Assembly (NCBI GenBank): GCA_021737275.1
Contig: JAIPEE010000021.1
Location: 1-64,000 of the forward strand
Reading direction: 5' to 3'
Length of the DNA: 64,000 nucleotides
From: Desulfobacterales bacterium
GTDB lineage: Bacteria > Desulfobacterota > Desulfobacteria > Desulfobacterales > JAIPEE01
The notes beneath the pieces were generated by a model, which was not told where the DNA came from, did no database searches, and was given only the letters and a program-made list of their open reading frames with translations. How positions within the stretch are numbered: position 1 is the stretch's first letter; each line of letters begins with the position of its first letter. Both the position numbers and the translations under genes were made by a program. This document shows, piece after piece, positions 17,335-26,895 of this stretch.

Positions 17335-17623
17335 CGGGCATTTATAATGCGGCTTTAAATTTTTGTAATCCGAATTAGGAATACGAGTACGATTATAAAA
17401 ATAATATGCGGGTTTCCATGCCGGAAGGGCCTGAATAAGAATACGCTGAACCTCTGATAAACAATAAGCCTTTGTCAGCGTTTCCCCCTGTTTTACCCCT
17501 TACATCACTGTAATAGCCTATTTTTTCCTTGCGGTTAATCGGATAAACATGTACGTTCAAATATTTGAAATATGGTATATATTGGGGTGTTTTATGACAT
17601 AATGCATATATAAGGGATAAAAA
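17335..17623. other. Intergenic region upstream of rpiB
   Basis: No gene is supported. At 17372-17396 there is a degenerate ATTAGGAATACGAGTACGAT-like element that resembles the inverted repeat at 57131-57192. A minus-strand open frame across this gap and into rpiB is a shadow. The rpiB promoter probably lies near 17570-17600, where the sequence is AT-rich. Confidence 0.45.
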
Positions 17624-18085
17624 ATGAGCGAAACCAATAAGCCAATAATTATCGGTTGTGATCATGCCGCATATCAACTTAAAAATACGGTCAAGGCCTA
17701 CCTGGAAAATCGAGGGGTTGAAGTAAAGGATGTCGGTGCATTTGATGAGACATCCGTGGACTACCCTGACTATGCTGCCAAGGTTGCCGGCAGTGTAGCC
17801 AAAGGTGAGTTTGAACGCGGGATTCTGATTTGCGGAACCGGGCTGGGTATGTCAATGGCGGCCAACAGGTATTCTAAAGTACGGGCGGCGCTATGCAGTG
17901 ATATTTTTACGGCTAAAATGTCCAGGCAGCATAATAATGCCAATGTCCTGGTGATGGGCGGCCGGATGATTGGTGATATTCTGGCACTGGAAATTGTAAA
18001 AACCTGGCTGGAGACGCCGTTTGAAGGCGGACGTCACCAGAACCGGATCGATAAATTTGATAACCTCTCATGTTGTCCCAAATAA
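17624..18085 (+). CDS. rpiB: Ribose-5-phosphate isomerase B
   Basis: Interconverts ribose 5-phosphate and ribulose 5-phosphate; the latter is a direct substrate of RibBA further down the same run. 153 residues, RpiB/LacAB fold with GCDHAAYQLK near the N-terminus and the substrate loop CGTGLGMSMAANR. AAGGGAT lies upstream of the ATG. glyA begins 44 bases later. Confidence 0.95.
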   Translation: MSETNKPIIIGCDHAAYQLKNTVKAYLENRGVEVKDVGAFDETSVDYPDYAAKVAGSVAKGEFERGILICGTGLGMSMAANRYSKVRAALCSDIFTAKMSRQHNNANVLVMGGRMIGDILALEIVKTWLETPFEGGRHQNRIDKFDNLSCCPK

Positions 18086-18129
18086 GGGATACGGATTGAA
18101 GTAAACTTATAAATAGAAAGGGTATATCG

Positions 18130-19374
18130 GTGGTACCGGAGTACATTAAAAAGATTGATCCTGAAATTGCTCAGGTGATGGATATGGAGCGTGATCGCCA
18201 GGAAAACACATTGGAAATGATTGCATCTGAAAATATTGCCAGTAAATCCGTTATGGCTGTTCAGGGAAGCATACTTACAAATAAATATGCAGAGGGTTAT
18301 CCGGCAAAAAGGTTTTATGGTGGTTGTGAATATGTTGATATTGCAGAAAAGCTTGCCATTGATCGAGCCAAAAAACTGTTTAATTGCACGTTTGCAAATG
18401 TACAACCCCATTCCGGATCACAGGCTAACATGGCGGCCTACTTTGCCCTTCTGGAGCCGGGCGATACTGTTCTGGGAATGGATCTTGCCCATGGCGGACA
18501 CTTGACCCATGGCAGCCCTGCGAGCTTTTCAGGCCGCCTCTTTAATTTTGTTCACTATGGTGTGACAGAAGATACAAACCTGATTGATTATGAGAACCTT
18601 GCCGTTCTGGCTGAACAGCATCGTCCCAAAATGATTGTGGCCGGTGCCAGTTCATATCCGAGAACACTCGAATTTAAAAAATTATCTGAGATTGCCAAAT
18701 CCGTTGATGCCTATCTGATGGTGGATATGGCCCATATTGCCGGACTTGTTGCCGGAGGTGTCCATCCTTCACCACTACCGTATGCCGATGTGGTGACGTC
18801 CACAACACATAAAACACTTCGGGGTCCCCGGGGCGGATTAATTTTGTCCAACAAGGATCTGGGTGACAAACTCAACAGAAGCATTTTTCCCGGTATGCAG
18901 GGTGGCCCCCTGATGCATGTTATTGCCGCCAAGGCAGTGGCTTTTAAAGAAGCGCTTTCGGATGGTTTTAAAGACTATCAGAAAGAAGTTGTTACCAATG
19001 CCGGTGTGTTGGCCAACCGACTGATGAATGCCGGACTTGATCTGATTTCAGGCGGAACAGATAACCATATGATGCTGGTAGATCTGAGAGAAAGAGATAT
19101 TACCGGAAAGGATGCTGAAACCTTGCTGGACAAGGCGGGTATTACCGTTAATAAAAACGCCGTACCATTTGAAACGCGAAGCCCGTTTGTTACCAGTGGA
19201 ATCCGGATTGGAACGCCATCTGTTACAACCAGGGGGATGCGTGCATCTGAAATGGAAACAATCGCACAGCTTATTTCAGGTGTGTTGGACAGCAATGGTG
19301 ATAAAGGCGTAATCAACCGCGTCCGGAATGATGTTCAGGCGCTTTGTAAGACTTTTCCAATTTATAATGATTAA
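18130..19374 (+). CDS. glyA: Serine hydroxymethyltransferase
   Basis: Converts serine and tetrahydrofolate to glycine and methylene-tetrahydrofolate. 414 residues with a GTG start behind AAAGGG. The PLP lysine lies in [14 protein letters not shown]. The length and start ([21 protein letters not shown]) match bacterial GlyA. Genes around it (rpiB, dCMP deaminase, nrdR) link one-carbon supply with pyrimidine and deoxynucleotide metabolism. Confidence 0.97.
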   Translation: MVPEYIKKIDPEIAQVMDMERDRQENTLEMIASENIASKSVMAVQGSILTNKYAEGYPAKRFYGGCEYVDIAEKLAIDRAKKLFNCTFANVQPHSGSQANMAAYFALLEPGDTVLGMDLAHGGHLTHGSPASFSGRLFNFVHYGVTEDTNLIDYENLAVLAEQHRPKMIVAGASSYPRTLEFKKLSEIAKSVDAYLMVDMAHIAGLVAGGVHPSPLPYADVVTSTTHKTLRGPRGGLILSNKDLGDKLNRSIFPGMQGGPLMHVIAAKAVAFKEALSDGFKDYQKEVVTNAGVLANRLMNAGLDLISGGTDNHMMLVDLRERDITGKDAETLLDKAGITVNKNAVPFETRSPFVTSGIRIGTPSVTTRGMRASEMETIAQLISGVLDSNGDKGVINRVRNDVQALCKTFPIYND

Positions 19375-19400
19375 CATTAATCCGGAGGAGTAATAAATTT

Positions 19401-19880
19401 ATGCCGCAAGAATTGCAGCGTCCATCCTGGAGAAAGTATTTTATGGACATTACCGCCCTGGTTGCAGAACGATCGACCTGCACAAGACGGGCTGTAGGCG
19501 CTATTATTGTCCTTGATAAACGGATTCTTTCAACCGGTTATAATGGCGCACCGAGCGGTATCCGGCATTGCAGTGAAGTCGGGTGCCTTCGTGAACAGAT
19601 GGGGGTGCCTTCGGGCGAAAAACATGAACTCTGCAGGGGTATTCATGCCGAACAAAATGCAATTATTCAGGCGGCGCAGCATGGTGTTTCCATAAAAGGA
19701 GCAACACTTTACTGTACCAACCTGCCCTGTTCAATTTGTGCAAAAATGCTGATTAATGCCGGTATTGTCAAAATTTACTATAAATCCGGATATGCAGACG
19801 CCATATCAAAGGATATGCTCAAGGAAGCCAAAATTTCGCTAATTAAACTTGAAGATAAGGAGCCGGAGGAAAATTCATGA
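19401..19880 (+). CDS. dCMP deaminase family protein
   Basis: A 159-residue zinc deaminase with HAEQNAI (zinc His, catalytic Glu) and PCSICAKML (two zinc Cys). The family includes dCMP deaminases and ComEB. The product likely makes dUMP for thymidylate synthesis. GGAGG precedes the ATG. Its stop overlaps the nrdR start (ATGA), indicating translational coupling. Confidence 0.9.
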   Translation: MPQELQRPSWRKYFMDITALVAERSTCTRRAVGAIIVLDKRILSTGYNGAPSGIRHCSEVGCLREQMGVPSGEKHELCRGIHAEQNAIIQAAQHGVSIKGATLYCTNLPCSICAKMLINAGIVKIYYKSGYADAISKDMLKEAKISLIKLEDKEPEENS

Positions 19881-20332
19881 AATGTCCCTTTTGCGGTGAA
19901 ATTGATAACAAGGTAATTGATTCCAGGCTGAGCAAGGACGGTAATGTGATACGCAGGCGGCGTGAATGTATCTCATGTGAAAGGCGTTTTACAACATATG
20001 AGCATATTGAAGAGATTCCGATCATGATTGTAAAAAAAGATGGCCGTCGGGAAGTCTTCAGTCGTGAAAAAGTTTTTGCCGGTGTCATGCGGGCATGTGA
20101 AAAGCGTAACATTAGCGTGAATGTTATTGAAGAGTTTATCGACGAACTTGAGCACGACCTGAGGGAGACCGGAGAAAAAGAAATCCCTTCAAATGAAATC
20201 GGCAGCAAGATTATGCAAAAGCTTCATGAACTGGATGATGTGGCATATGTCCGGTTTGCATCTGTCTATCGGGAGTTTAAGGATGTAAATGATTTTGTTT
20301 CGGAATTGAAAACACTTTTGACCAACCAGTAA
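19877..20332 (+). CDS. nrdR: Transcriptional repressor NrdR
   Basis: A 151-residue regulator of ribonucleotide reductase genes. It begins [17 protein letters not shown], with the four zinc cysteines (CPFC and CISC), then an ATP-cone domain. Length and start are standard. It overlaps the upstream deaminase by four bases and is followed by ribD in 15 bases. The order nrdR-ribD is common in bacteria. Confidence 0.97.
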   Translation: MKCPFCGEIDNKVIDSRLSKDGNVIRRRRECISCERRFTTYEHIEEIPIMIVKKDGRREVFSREKVFAGVMRACEKRNISVNVIEEFIDELEHDLRETGEKEIPSNEIGSKIMQKLHELDDVAYVRFASVYREFKDVNDFVSELKTLLTNQ

Positions 20333-20347
20333 GGCCGGCTGTAATAA

Positions 20348-21442
20348 ATGAACGATCTGGCATATATGAAAATAGCCCTTGAACTTGCTGTAAAAGGTGC
20401 AGGTTATACATCACCCAACCCTATGGTCGGGGCGGTCGTCGTAAAAGAGGGAAAGATTATTGGAAAAGGCTGGCATGAAAAAGTAGGCGGGCCGCATGCA
20501 GAAGTAAATGCGATTAACTCGGCAGACACATCATTGGAAGGTGCCGACATTTATGTGACTCTTGAGCCGTGTAACCATACAGGCCGGACACCGCCGTGTA
20601 CAAAAATGATTTTAGAGGCCGGAATAAAAAGGGTTGTCGTAGCCATGGATGACCCAAATCCTGATGTTGCCGGTGGTGGAAACACTTTCTTACGGGAAAA
20701 TGGTCTGGAGGTTATTTCCGGAATCTGTGAAGCTGAAGCGATAAAACTTAATGAAGCGTTTATTAAATATATTACCGAAAAAAAACCGTTTTTGACCGCC
20801 AAATGTGCCTGTACGCTGGACGGTCGGATTGCCACACGTACAGGTGATGCAAAATGGGTAACCGGTGAAGCATCACGGCGCTATGTACATCAGATGCGTC
20901 ATGAGATGGATGCCATTATGGTGGGCATCGGAACAGTGATGGCCGATGATCCCATGCTTACGGCTCGGCTGGAAGGAATTGATATAAGGCATCCCGTTCG
21001 GGTAATCCTGGATTCGAAATTATCTGTTCCCATCAATGCAAAAGTGCTGGGTAATGACGCAAAAACCATTGTTGTAACCGGTCCGGACGCTTTTGGAGAA
21101 AGAAAGGCAGAAATAGAAGATAAAGGCGTTAACGTACTTGAAGTGCCTTTGAAGAATAACAGAATTGATCTCGGACAGCTAATGAAAAAGCTGGGCGAAC
21201 AGGGCATCATGAGCATTCTTTTAGAAGGCGGCAGCAGTGTGATGGCATCAGCACTGAAAGCAGATATTGTAGATAAGGCGATGTTCTTTTATGCACCAAA
21301 GATACTTGGCGGAGATGACGGCATACCTGTCTGCAGTGGACCGGGGCCGAAACTGATGCGTGACAGTCTGAGATTGATTAATATATCATCACGCCGCTTT
21401 GATGATGATATATTAATAGAAGGTTATATTGACAGAGGTTGA
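20348..21442 (+). CDS. ribD: Bifunctional riboflavin deaminase/reductase RibD
   Basis: Deaminates and then reduces the pyrimidine intermediate of riboflavin synthesis. 364 residues. The N-terminal deaminase has HAEVNAI and EPCNHTGRTPPC zinc residues. The C-terminal reductase begins around residue 147 (AKCACTLDGRIAT) and includes ILLEGGSSVMAS. There is no room for an FMN riboswitch directly upstream, so any flavin control would have to act elsewhere. Confidence 0.97.
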   Translation: MNDLAYMKIALELAVKGAGYTSPNPMVGAVVVKEGKIIGKGWHEKVGGPHAEVNAINSADTSLEGADIYVTLEPCNHTGRTPPCTKMILEAGIKRVVVAMDDPNPDVAGGGNTFLRENGLEVISGICEAEAIKLNEAFIKYITEKKPFLTAKCACTLDGRIATRTGDAKWVTGEASRRYVHQMRHEMDAIMVGIGTVMADDPMLTARLEGIDIRHPVRVILDSKLSVPINAKVLGNDAKTIVVTGPDAFGERKAEIEDKGVNVLEVPLKNNRIDLGQLMKKLGEQGIMSILLEGGSSVMASALKADIVDKAMFFYAPKILGGDDGIPVCSGPGPKLMRDSLRLINISSRRFDDDILIEGYIDRG

Positions 21443-21475
21443 ACTTGTCTTAAGTTACGACCGGAAACGTAAAAA

Positions 21476-22129
21476 ATGTTTACTGGAATAATAGAAGGTT
21501 TTGGAAAAATTGCAGATATCAGGCCTGCGAGTCAGGGTAAGGTGCTGACTATTGATACGGAATTTGATCTTGAAGGTACTCGTATTGGAGACAGTATTGC
21601 CGCCAATGGCGCATGTTTGACAGCGGTAACAATTGACAGCAGAAGATTTAGTGCTGATGTATCCCCGGAATCTCTTGACAAAACCACGTTCGGTAAGGCA
21701 AAAATCGGTGACCGTGTCAATCTTGAGCGAGCCCTGAGACTTTCAGACCGTATTGACGGCCATCTGGTGTCTGGCCATATTGATGGTGTCGGTACCATAA
21801 CCGGTAAAAAAAATGCCGGCAATGCCGTTGTTGTGACCGTAAAAGTGCCTGAAGATCTGTTTCGGTATATGATCGTAAAAGGATCGGTGGCTGTTGACGG
21901 CATCAGCCTGACCATAAACCGTTGTGAAACCAATATATTTGAAGTCAGTATTATTCCACATACGGCCAAATTGACGACAATCGGTTTTAAGGATGTGGGT
22001 CGGGACGTAAACATTGAAACTGATTTAATAGGAAAGTATGTTGAACGCTTTGTTACTGGAAAGCGCGGTGTAAGTATAAAAGCTTCGGGCGTTGATATGG
22101 CGCTTTTGGCTAAATCCGGATTTCTATGA
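21476..22129 (+). CDS. ribE: Riboflavin synthase, alpha subunit
   Basis: Dismutates two molecules of 6,7-dimethyl-8-ribityllumazine to give riboflavin. 217 residues made of two similar lumazine-binding barrels. The first opens MFTGIIEGFGKI and contains NGACLTAV. The second contains GHIDGVGTI and VDGISLTIN. It lies 33 bases after ribD. Confidence 0.96.
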   Translation: MFTGIIEGFGKIADIRPASQGKVLTIDTEFDLEGTRIGDSIAANGACLTAVTIDSRRFSADVSPESLDKTTFGKAKIGDRVNLERALRLSDRIDGHLVSGHIDGVGTITGKKNAGNAVVVTVKVPEDLFRYMIVKGSVAVDGISLTINRCETNIFEVSIIPHTAKLTTIGFKDVGRDVNIETDLIGKYVERFVTGKRGVSIKASGVDMALLAKSGFL

Positions 22130-22168
22130 TCCGTGAAAATATGAGTTAAGGAGTTTTAAAACAAAACG

Positions 22169-23383
22169 ATGGGTTTAATAACAATCGAACAGGCAATTCA
22201 GGATATCAGAGCCGGAAAAATGGTCATCCTTGTCGATGATGAAGATCGTGAAAATGAAGGTGATCTCACTATGGCCGCGGAAGCGGTTACGCCGGAAGCA
22301 ATAAATTTTATGGCCAAATATGGTCGCGGTCTTATCTGCCTTTCACTGACACCGGAAAGGGTTGAACAACTCGGACTTCCGATGATGGTTGAGCAGAATA
22401 CATCCCAATTTGAAACGGGCTTTACGGTTTCCATTGAGGCGCGTCATGGCGTTACCACCGGTATTTCTGCGGCGGATCGGGCCAAAACCATTCAGGTGGC
22501 CATTGCAAAGGATGCAAAACCGGAAGATGTCGTACGCCCCGGGCATATCTTTCCGTTGAGGGCAAGACGCGGCGGTGTAACGGTAAGAACCGGTCAGACC
22601 GAAGGTTCTGTGGATCTTGCCAGACTGGCGGGCATGAACCCTTCCGGCGTTATCTGCGAAATCATGGATGATGACGGTACAATGTCCCGGATGCCGTCAC
22701 TGGAAAAATTCAGCGAAGAACATGGCATCGGCATTTGTACGGTTGCCGATATTATTGAGTACAGAATGAGAACAGAGTCCTTTGTTCACAGGGCGGTTGA
22801 GGCAAACGTGCCGACAGCACATGCAGGAGATTTTCACATTATTGTTTATGAAAACGATGTAGAGGATCTTCAGCATATTGCTTTTGTTAAAGGTGAAATC
22901 AATTCGGATGAACCAATTCTGGTCAGGGTTCATTCGGAATGTATGACCGGTGATATTTTTGGATCGTTGCGCTGTGACTGCGGTGATCAGCTCTATAAGG
23001 CGATGGAGATGATTGACAAGGAAGGCTGTGGTGTCCTGCTATATGTCAGACAGGAAGGTCGCGGTATTGGGCTGGTTAACAAACTGAAGGCCTATAATCT
23101 CCAGGATGAGGGGTTTGACACTGTTGAGGCAAACGAAGAGCTTGGCTTCAGGGCTGACCTGAGAAACTACGGTATAGGTGCACAGGTACTGGTTGATCTG
23201 GGTGTAAAGAAGATGAGGCTTATGACCAATAACCCGAAAAAAATGATTGGCCTTGAAGGTTATGGCCTGAGTGTAGTTGAGCAGGTGCCCATTGAAATCA
23301 AACCGAATGATGTCAATCGTGGATATCTTGAATGCAAAAAACTTAAGATGGGACATTTGCTTAATATTGATGTTGAACCATAA
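22169..23383 (+). CDS. ribBA: RibBA: DHBP synthase / GTP cyclohydrolase II
   Basis: Provides both precursors of the riboflavin pathway. 404 residues. The N-terminal 3,4-dihydroxy-2-butanone 4-phosphate synthase has DDEDRENEGDL and the TGISAADRAKT loop. The C-terminal GTP cyclohydrolase II has the zinc cysteines (GSLRCDCGDQL) and RQEGRGIGL. Both halves look intact. Ribulose 5-phosphate for the first half can come from RpiB in the same run. Confidence 0.97.
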   Translation: MGLITIEQAIQDIRAGKMVILVDDEDRENEGDLTMAAEAVTPEAINFMAKYGRGLICLSLTPERVEQLGLPMMVEQNTSQFETGFTVSIEARHGVTTGISAADRAKTIQVAIAKDAKPEDVVRPGHIFPLRARRGGVTVRTGQTEGSVDLARLAGMNPSGVICEIMDDDGTMSRMPSLEKFSEEHGIGICTVADIIEYRMRTESFVHRAVEANVPTAHAGDFHIIVYENDVEDLQHIAFVKGEINSDEPILVRVHSECMTGDIFGSLRCDCGDQLYKAMEMIDKEGCGVLLYVRQEGRGIGLVNKLKAYNLQDEGFDTVEANEELGFRADLRNYGIGAQVLVDLGVKKMRLMTNNPKKMIGLEGYGLSVVEQVPIEIKPNDVNRGYLECKKLKMGHLLNIDVEP

Positions 23384-23406
23384 TTATGGAAACAGGGAGG
23401 TTATAA

Positions 23407-23880
23407 ATGCCGAACTATATTGAAGCCAAACTGCAGGCCGAAGGCAAAAAATTTGCAATCGTTGTCAGCCGTTTTAATGATTTTATCACAGACCGGCTGG
23501 TGGGTGGCGCAATGGATGCACTGGTAAGAAGCGGTGCCAGTGATGAAGATGTAGATATTGTAAAAGTGCCCGGCGCTTTTGAAATTCCATTTCTGGCCAA
23601 AAAAATGGCTGAAAAGGGAAAATATGATGCTGTCATCTGCCTCGGGGCAGTGATCCGGGGTGCAACACCGCATTTTGATTATGTGAGTGCCGAGGTTTCC
23701 AAAGGTGTTGCAATGGCCGGAATGGATACAGGTGTACCTGTAATATTTGGTGTTATCACAACAGATACGATTGAACAAGCTATTGAGCGGGCCGGCACCA
23801 AGGCTGGAAACAAGGGCTGGGATTCAGCTATCAGTGCTGTTGAAATGGCCAATCTTATGGCAGAAGTTGATCAGGCATAA
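23407..23880 (+). CDS. ribH: 6,7-dimethyl-8-ribityllumazine synthase
   Basis: Joins the butanone phosphate and pyrimidine branches. 157 residues. SRFNDFIT and VPGAFEIP are the substrate-binding segments, and GATPHFDYV carries the catalytic His. It lies 23 bases after ribBA with a GGGAGG ribosome site and is followed by nusB in five bases. Confidence 0.97.
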   Translation: MPNYIEAKLQAEGKKFAIVVSRFNDFITDRLVGGAMDALVRSGASDEDVDIVKVPGAFEIPFLAKKMAEKGKYDAVICLGAVIRGATPHFDYVSAEVSKGVAMAGMDTGVPVIFGVITTDTIEQAIERAGTKAGNKGWDSAISAVEMANLMAEVDQA

Positions 23881-23885
23881 TAATT

Positions 23886-24317
23886 ATGGTCAAACGCCGA
23901 AGAGCCAGGGAGCTTGCCCTGCAGGCGCTCTTTTACATGGATATGAGCCCGGATACTGCAGAAGAAAAATTTGTGCTCTATTGCAAGGACTTTACACCAC
24001 CTGTCAAAGCCTCGCCATTTTTTTCAGAACTGGTAAACGGGGTCAGTGACAAACAATCAGAACTTGACGGTGTTATTGAGAAGTTTTCCAGCAACTGGAA
24101 AGTGAGCCGCATGGCCTGCGTCGATCGAAATGTTATCCGTGTTGCTGTTTACGAAATGCTTTTTTGTGATGATATTCCATTTAAGGTATCTATAAATGAA
24201 GCAATTGATATTGGAAAAAAATTTGGCACCGAAGAGTCCGGCGCATTTATAAACGGAATTCTTGACAGTGTGCGTAAGGCCATTGAAAGTAATAAAATTG
24301 ATATAAAATCTAAATAA
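23886..24317 (+). CDS. nusB: Transcription antitermination factor NusB
   Basis: A 143-residue all-helical RNA-binding protein that joins S10/NusE on boxA of rRNA leaders. It starts KRRRARELALQALFYMD and ends with the typical NEAIDIGKKFGTEESGAFINGILD. The ribH-nusB junction is common in bacteria. Confidence 0.96.
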   Translation: MVKRRRARELALQALFYMDMSPDTAEEKFVLYCKDFTPPVKASPFFSELVNGVSDKQSELDGVIEKFSSNWKVSRMACVDRNVIRVAVYEMLFCDDIPFKVSINEAIDIGKKFGTEESGAFINGILDSVRKAIESNKIDIKSK

Positions 24318-24341
24318 AAACCGATCACACATGGAGGAATC

Positions 24342-25718
24342 ATGGATGTAAAAAAAGTAATCCTGACAGATGATGAAATGCCGCGTCAATGGTATAACAT
24401 TTTGGCAGACATTAAAATGAACCCACCGCTGGGGCCGGATGGGAAGCCTATTTCGCCCGAAGCGCTTGCACCGGTATTTCCCATGAACCTTATTGAGCAG
24501 GAAGTCAGCACAGAAAGATGGATTGATATTCCTGAACCTGTCCTCGATGTGTTAAGACTGTGGCGACCTGCCCCTCTCATCCGGGCAACGGGCCTGGAAA
24601 AGGCACTGGATACACCTGCCAGAATTTACTATAAATATGAAGGCGCCAGCCCTCCGGGTAGCCATAAACCAAACACAGCGGTTCCCCAGGCATATTATAA
24701 TAAAGAGTTTGGTATTAAAAAGATGACAACGGAGACCGGTGCCGGACAGTGGGGTAGCGCGCTTTCCTTTGCCTGTGCCCAGTTTGGCATAGAATGTAAG
24801 GTTTTTATGGTTCGTGTGAGCTTTGATCAGAAACCGTACCGTAAAGCGATGATGCAGGCCTGGGGCGGAAACTGTATTGCAAGCCCAAGCATGGAAACAA
24901 GGGCAGGGCGCGCGGCCCTTGAAAAAGATCCCAATACACCCGGCAGCCTCGGTATTGCTATCAGTGAAGCCGTTGAAGCCGCTGTTACTGATGAAACCGG
25001 TCAGACCCGCTATGGGCTTGGAAGCGTTTTAAACCATGTGATGCTGCATCAGACCATCATTGGCCTGGAAGCCAAAAAACAGCTTGAAAAGATCGGCGAG
25101 TATCCGGATATTATCATCGGTTGTGCAGGCGGCGGCAGTAATTTTGCCGGAATCGCATTCCCTTATGTGCTTGATAAAATAAATGGAAAACAGGTAGAAA
25201 TTTATCCGGTAGAACCTGCCGCTTGTCCGACATTAACAAAGGCACCGTTTGTTTACGATCATGGTGATACAGCAAAATATACACCTCTCCTGCCTATGCA
25301 TAGTCTGGGACATGCATTTGTACCGCCACCATTTCATGCCGGCGGTTTGCGTTATCATGGTATGGCACCTACCGTCAGTCAGCTTGCTGACGAAGGCTTG
25401 ATAACACCTAAGTCCGTTACCCAGCTGGATGCATATAATGCCGGTATTCTGACAACACGTACCGAAGGTATTATCCCCGCTCCGGAAACCAACCATGCCC
25501 TGGCTCAGGTAGTTGCAGAAGCCAAACAGGCCAAAGAAGAAGGTAAAGAAAAGGTTATCCTTTTCAATTGGAGTGGTCACGGATTGCTGGATCTGGGCGC
25601 ATATGAAAAGCATCTGGCCGGTGAACTCAAAAATTATGAGCTGAGTGATGAGGATATGATAGAATCTGAAAAGGTATTTGCAGATTTTCCCAAACCGCAA
25701 TCATTGAAAAGCCGCTAA
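24342..25718 (+). CDS. Tryptophan synthase beta-like protein TrpB2
   Basis: A 458-residue PLP enzyme of the TrpB2 branch, longer than TrpB1 (about 400). The PLP lysine lies in [13 protein letters not shown] and the phosphate loop in [11 protein letters not shown]. The extra N-terminal region and the [22 protein letters not shown] segment are TrpB2 features. TrpB2 makes tryptophan from serine and indole; no trpA is beside it, so indole salvage or an unlinked alpha subunit is implied. AGGAGG lies upstream. Confidence 0.9.
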   Translation: MDVKKVILTDDEMPRQWYNILADIKMNPPLGPDGKPISPEALAPVFPMNLIEQEVSTERWIDIPEPVLDVLRLWRPAPLIRATGLEKALDTPARIYYKYEGASPPGSHKPNTAVPQAYYNKEFGIKKMTTETGAGQWGSALSFACAQFGIECKVFMVRVSFDQKPYRKAMMQAWGGNCIASPSMETRAGRAALEKDPNTPGSLGIAISEAVEAAVTDETGQTRYGLGSVLNHVMLHQTIIGLEAKKQLEKIGEYPDIIIGCAGGGSNFAGIAFPYVLDKINGKQVEIYPVEPAACPTLTKAPFVYDHGDTAKYTPLLPMHSLGHAFVPPPFHAGGLRYHGMAPTVSQLADEGLITPKSVTQLDAYNAGILTTRTEGIIPAPETNHALAQVVAEAKQAKEEGKEKVILFNWSGHGLLDLGAYEKHLAGELKNYELSDEDMIESEKVFADFPKPQSLKSR

Positions 25719-25735
25719 TATTCAACAAACCAAAT

Positions 25736-25783
25736 ACAGGCGTATCCGGATTTTTATTATCGGTTATGCCTGTTGTTTTTTTA
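25736..25783 (+). terminator. Terminator after trpB2
   Basis: Outer stem ACAGGC (25736-25741) / GCCTGT (25768-25773), with weaker inner pairing, followed by TGTTTTTTT. The T-tract ends two bases before the start codon of the next gene. Confidence 0.75.
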
Positions 25784-25785
25784 TT

Positions 25786-26052
25786 ATGAAAATAGACGAA
25801 GATAAACTGGAAAGAAGATGCCCGCGTCTGGGTGGCCAGATTGCATTCAGGTACTGCCTGAATTGCTCAGAAGACCACCAGCCGTGTTTCAAGATAATGG
25901 ATTGTTGGTGGGAACAATTTGATATTGCCGGATATCTCAAAGAAAATCTGAGTGAAGCGGCATATGAAAAGATTGCCGGTAACAGTAAACCTCAGCCAAA
26001 GATTGCTTCCCTGCTGGACTTGATAGAACAGGCAAAAAATCGGAATAAATAA
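25786..26052 (+). CDS. Small Cys-rich hypothetical protein
   Basis: 88 residues. Five cysteines lie between residues 12 and 40 (C12, C24, C27, C34, C40), a possible zinc or iron-sulfur site. The rest is charged and probably helical. I do not recognise the family. There is no Shine-Dalgarno, because the trpB2 terminator T-tract directly abuts the ATG. Expression might rely on read-through, a leaderless transcript or an internal start. Codon use is like its neighbours. Confidence 0.65.
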   Translation: MKIDEDKLERRCPRLGGQIAFRYCLNCSEDHQPCFKIMDCWWEQFDIAGYLKENLSEAAYEKIAGNSKPQPKIASLLDLIEQAKNRNK

Positions 26053-26083
26053 AAAAAGTTAAAAGAATACAAAACACTTAACT

Positions 26084-26158
26084 TGCCTGAATTTATGGAA
26101 GACTTCCATTATATTACGATCGCGCTGAAAGTGTACAATAACTTCAGGCATTTTTATT
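26084..26158 (+). promoter_or_regulatory. Structured leader or terminator before the MBL-fold gene
   Basis: TGCCTGAA (26084-26091) pairs with TTCAGGCA (26143-26150), followed by TTTTTATT. The enclosed 51 bases contain an inner 6-bp hairpin (ATGGAA/TTCCAT, 26095-26109). The T-tract runs straight into the AGGAGG of the next gene. It could be a terminator, an attenuator or a short structured RNA. Confidence 0.5.
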
Positions 26159-26169
26159 AGGAGGCTGTT

Positions 26170-26790
26170 TTGATAATTAAACATTTGGAAGTCGGACCGT
26201 TGATGGTTAACTGCTATATTCTTGGATGTGAGTCAACTAAGGAAGCGGTTGTAATTGATCCGGGTGACGATGTTGATAATATTCTGGCTATTTTAGATAA
26301 CGCCGGATTGAAGCTGAAATATATTATTAATACGCATGGACATTTCGACCATGCGGGCGGCAATAACCGGCTAAAACTCGCAACGGGTGCCGATCTTATT
26401 ATCCATGAACTGGATGTACCGATGTTGAATATCATTTCTGAGTCTGCCGGTGCCTGGGGTCTTTCTGCAGAAAACTCACCGCCACCCGACCGAACAGTGG
26501 GCGAAGACGATACAATTACTTTCGGGGAAATAACACTCAGGGTAATCCACACACCCGGACATTCACCCGGCGGCATTTCACTTCTGACGGATGACCATCT
26601 GTTTGTAGGAGATACCCTGTTCAGCGGCTCCATCGGCCGGACGGATTTTCCCGGCGGAAGTCATGGAACATTGATATCAAGTATCAAAGACAAACTGTTT
26701 TTACTGGGTGATAATGTAAAGGTTTACTGTGGCCACGGCCCGGAAACAACGATTGGGCGTGAGAAACAGTATAACCCTTTTGTAAGATGA
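26170..26790 (+). CDS. Metallo-beta-lactamase-fold hydrolase, glyoxalase II-like
   Basis: A 206-residue soluble hydrolase with the metal motif THGHFDHAGG, then HTPGHSPGG, GDTLFSGSIGRTD and a late CGHGPETT. This order matches the short glyoxalase II / YcbL-like group. The substrate is probably a thioester, but specificity cannot be read. The start is TTG at 26170, six bases after AGGAGG. It stands between two possible regulatory structures and the hydantoinase-like gene. Confidence 0.88.
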   Translation: MIIKHLEVGPLMVNCYILGCESTKEAVVIDPGDDVDNILAILDNAGLKLKYIINTHGHFDHAGGNNRLKLATGADLIIHELDVPMLNIISESAGAWGLSAENSPPPDRTVGEDDTITFGEITLRVIHTPGHSPGGISLLTDDHLFVGDTLFSGSIGRTDFPGGSHGTLISSIKDKLFLLGDNVKVYCGHGPETTIGREKQYNPFVR

Positions 26791-26895
26791 TTTGGTGAGA
26801 AGTTGCAGTAGCCGAATTTTCCTTCGAAACCGAATGCCAAATTTAATAGCCAATTCAGAACCGTACATATAACAACCACGAAAAGCGGGTGTAAT

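Noticed and set aside
17393-17677. 94-residue minus-strand open frame upstream of and into rpiB
   Set aside because: It starts inside rpiB and its product has no coding-like features; it is a shadow across an intergenic gap.
20333-20347. FMN riboswitch before ribD
   Set aside because: Only 15 bases separate nrdR and ribD, and no RFN-like conserved blocks occur in the flanking region.
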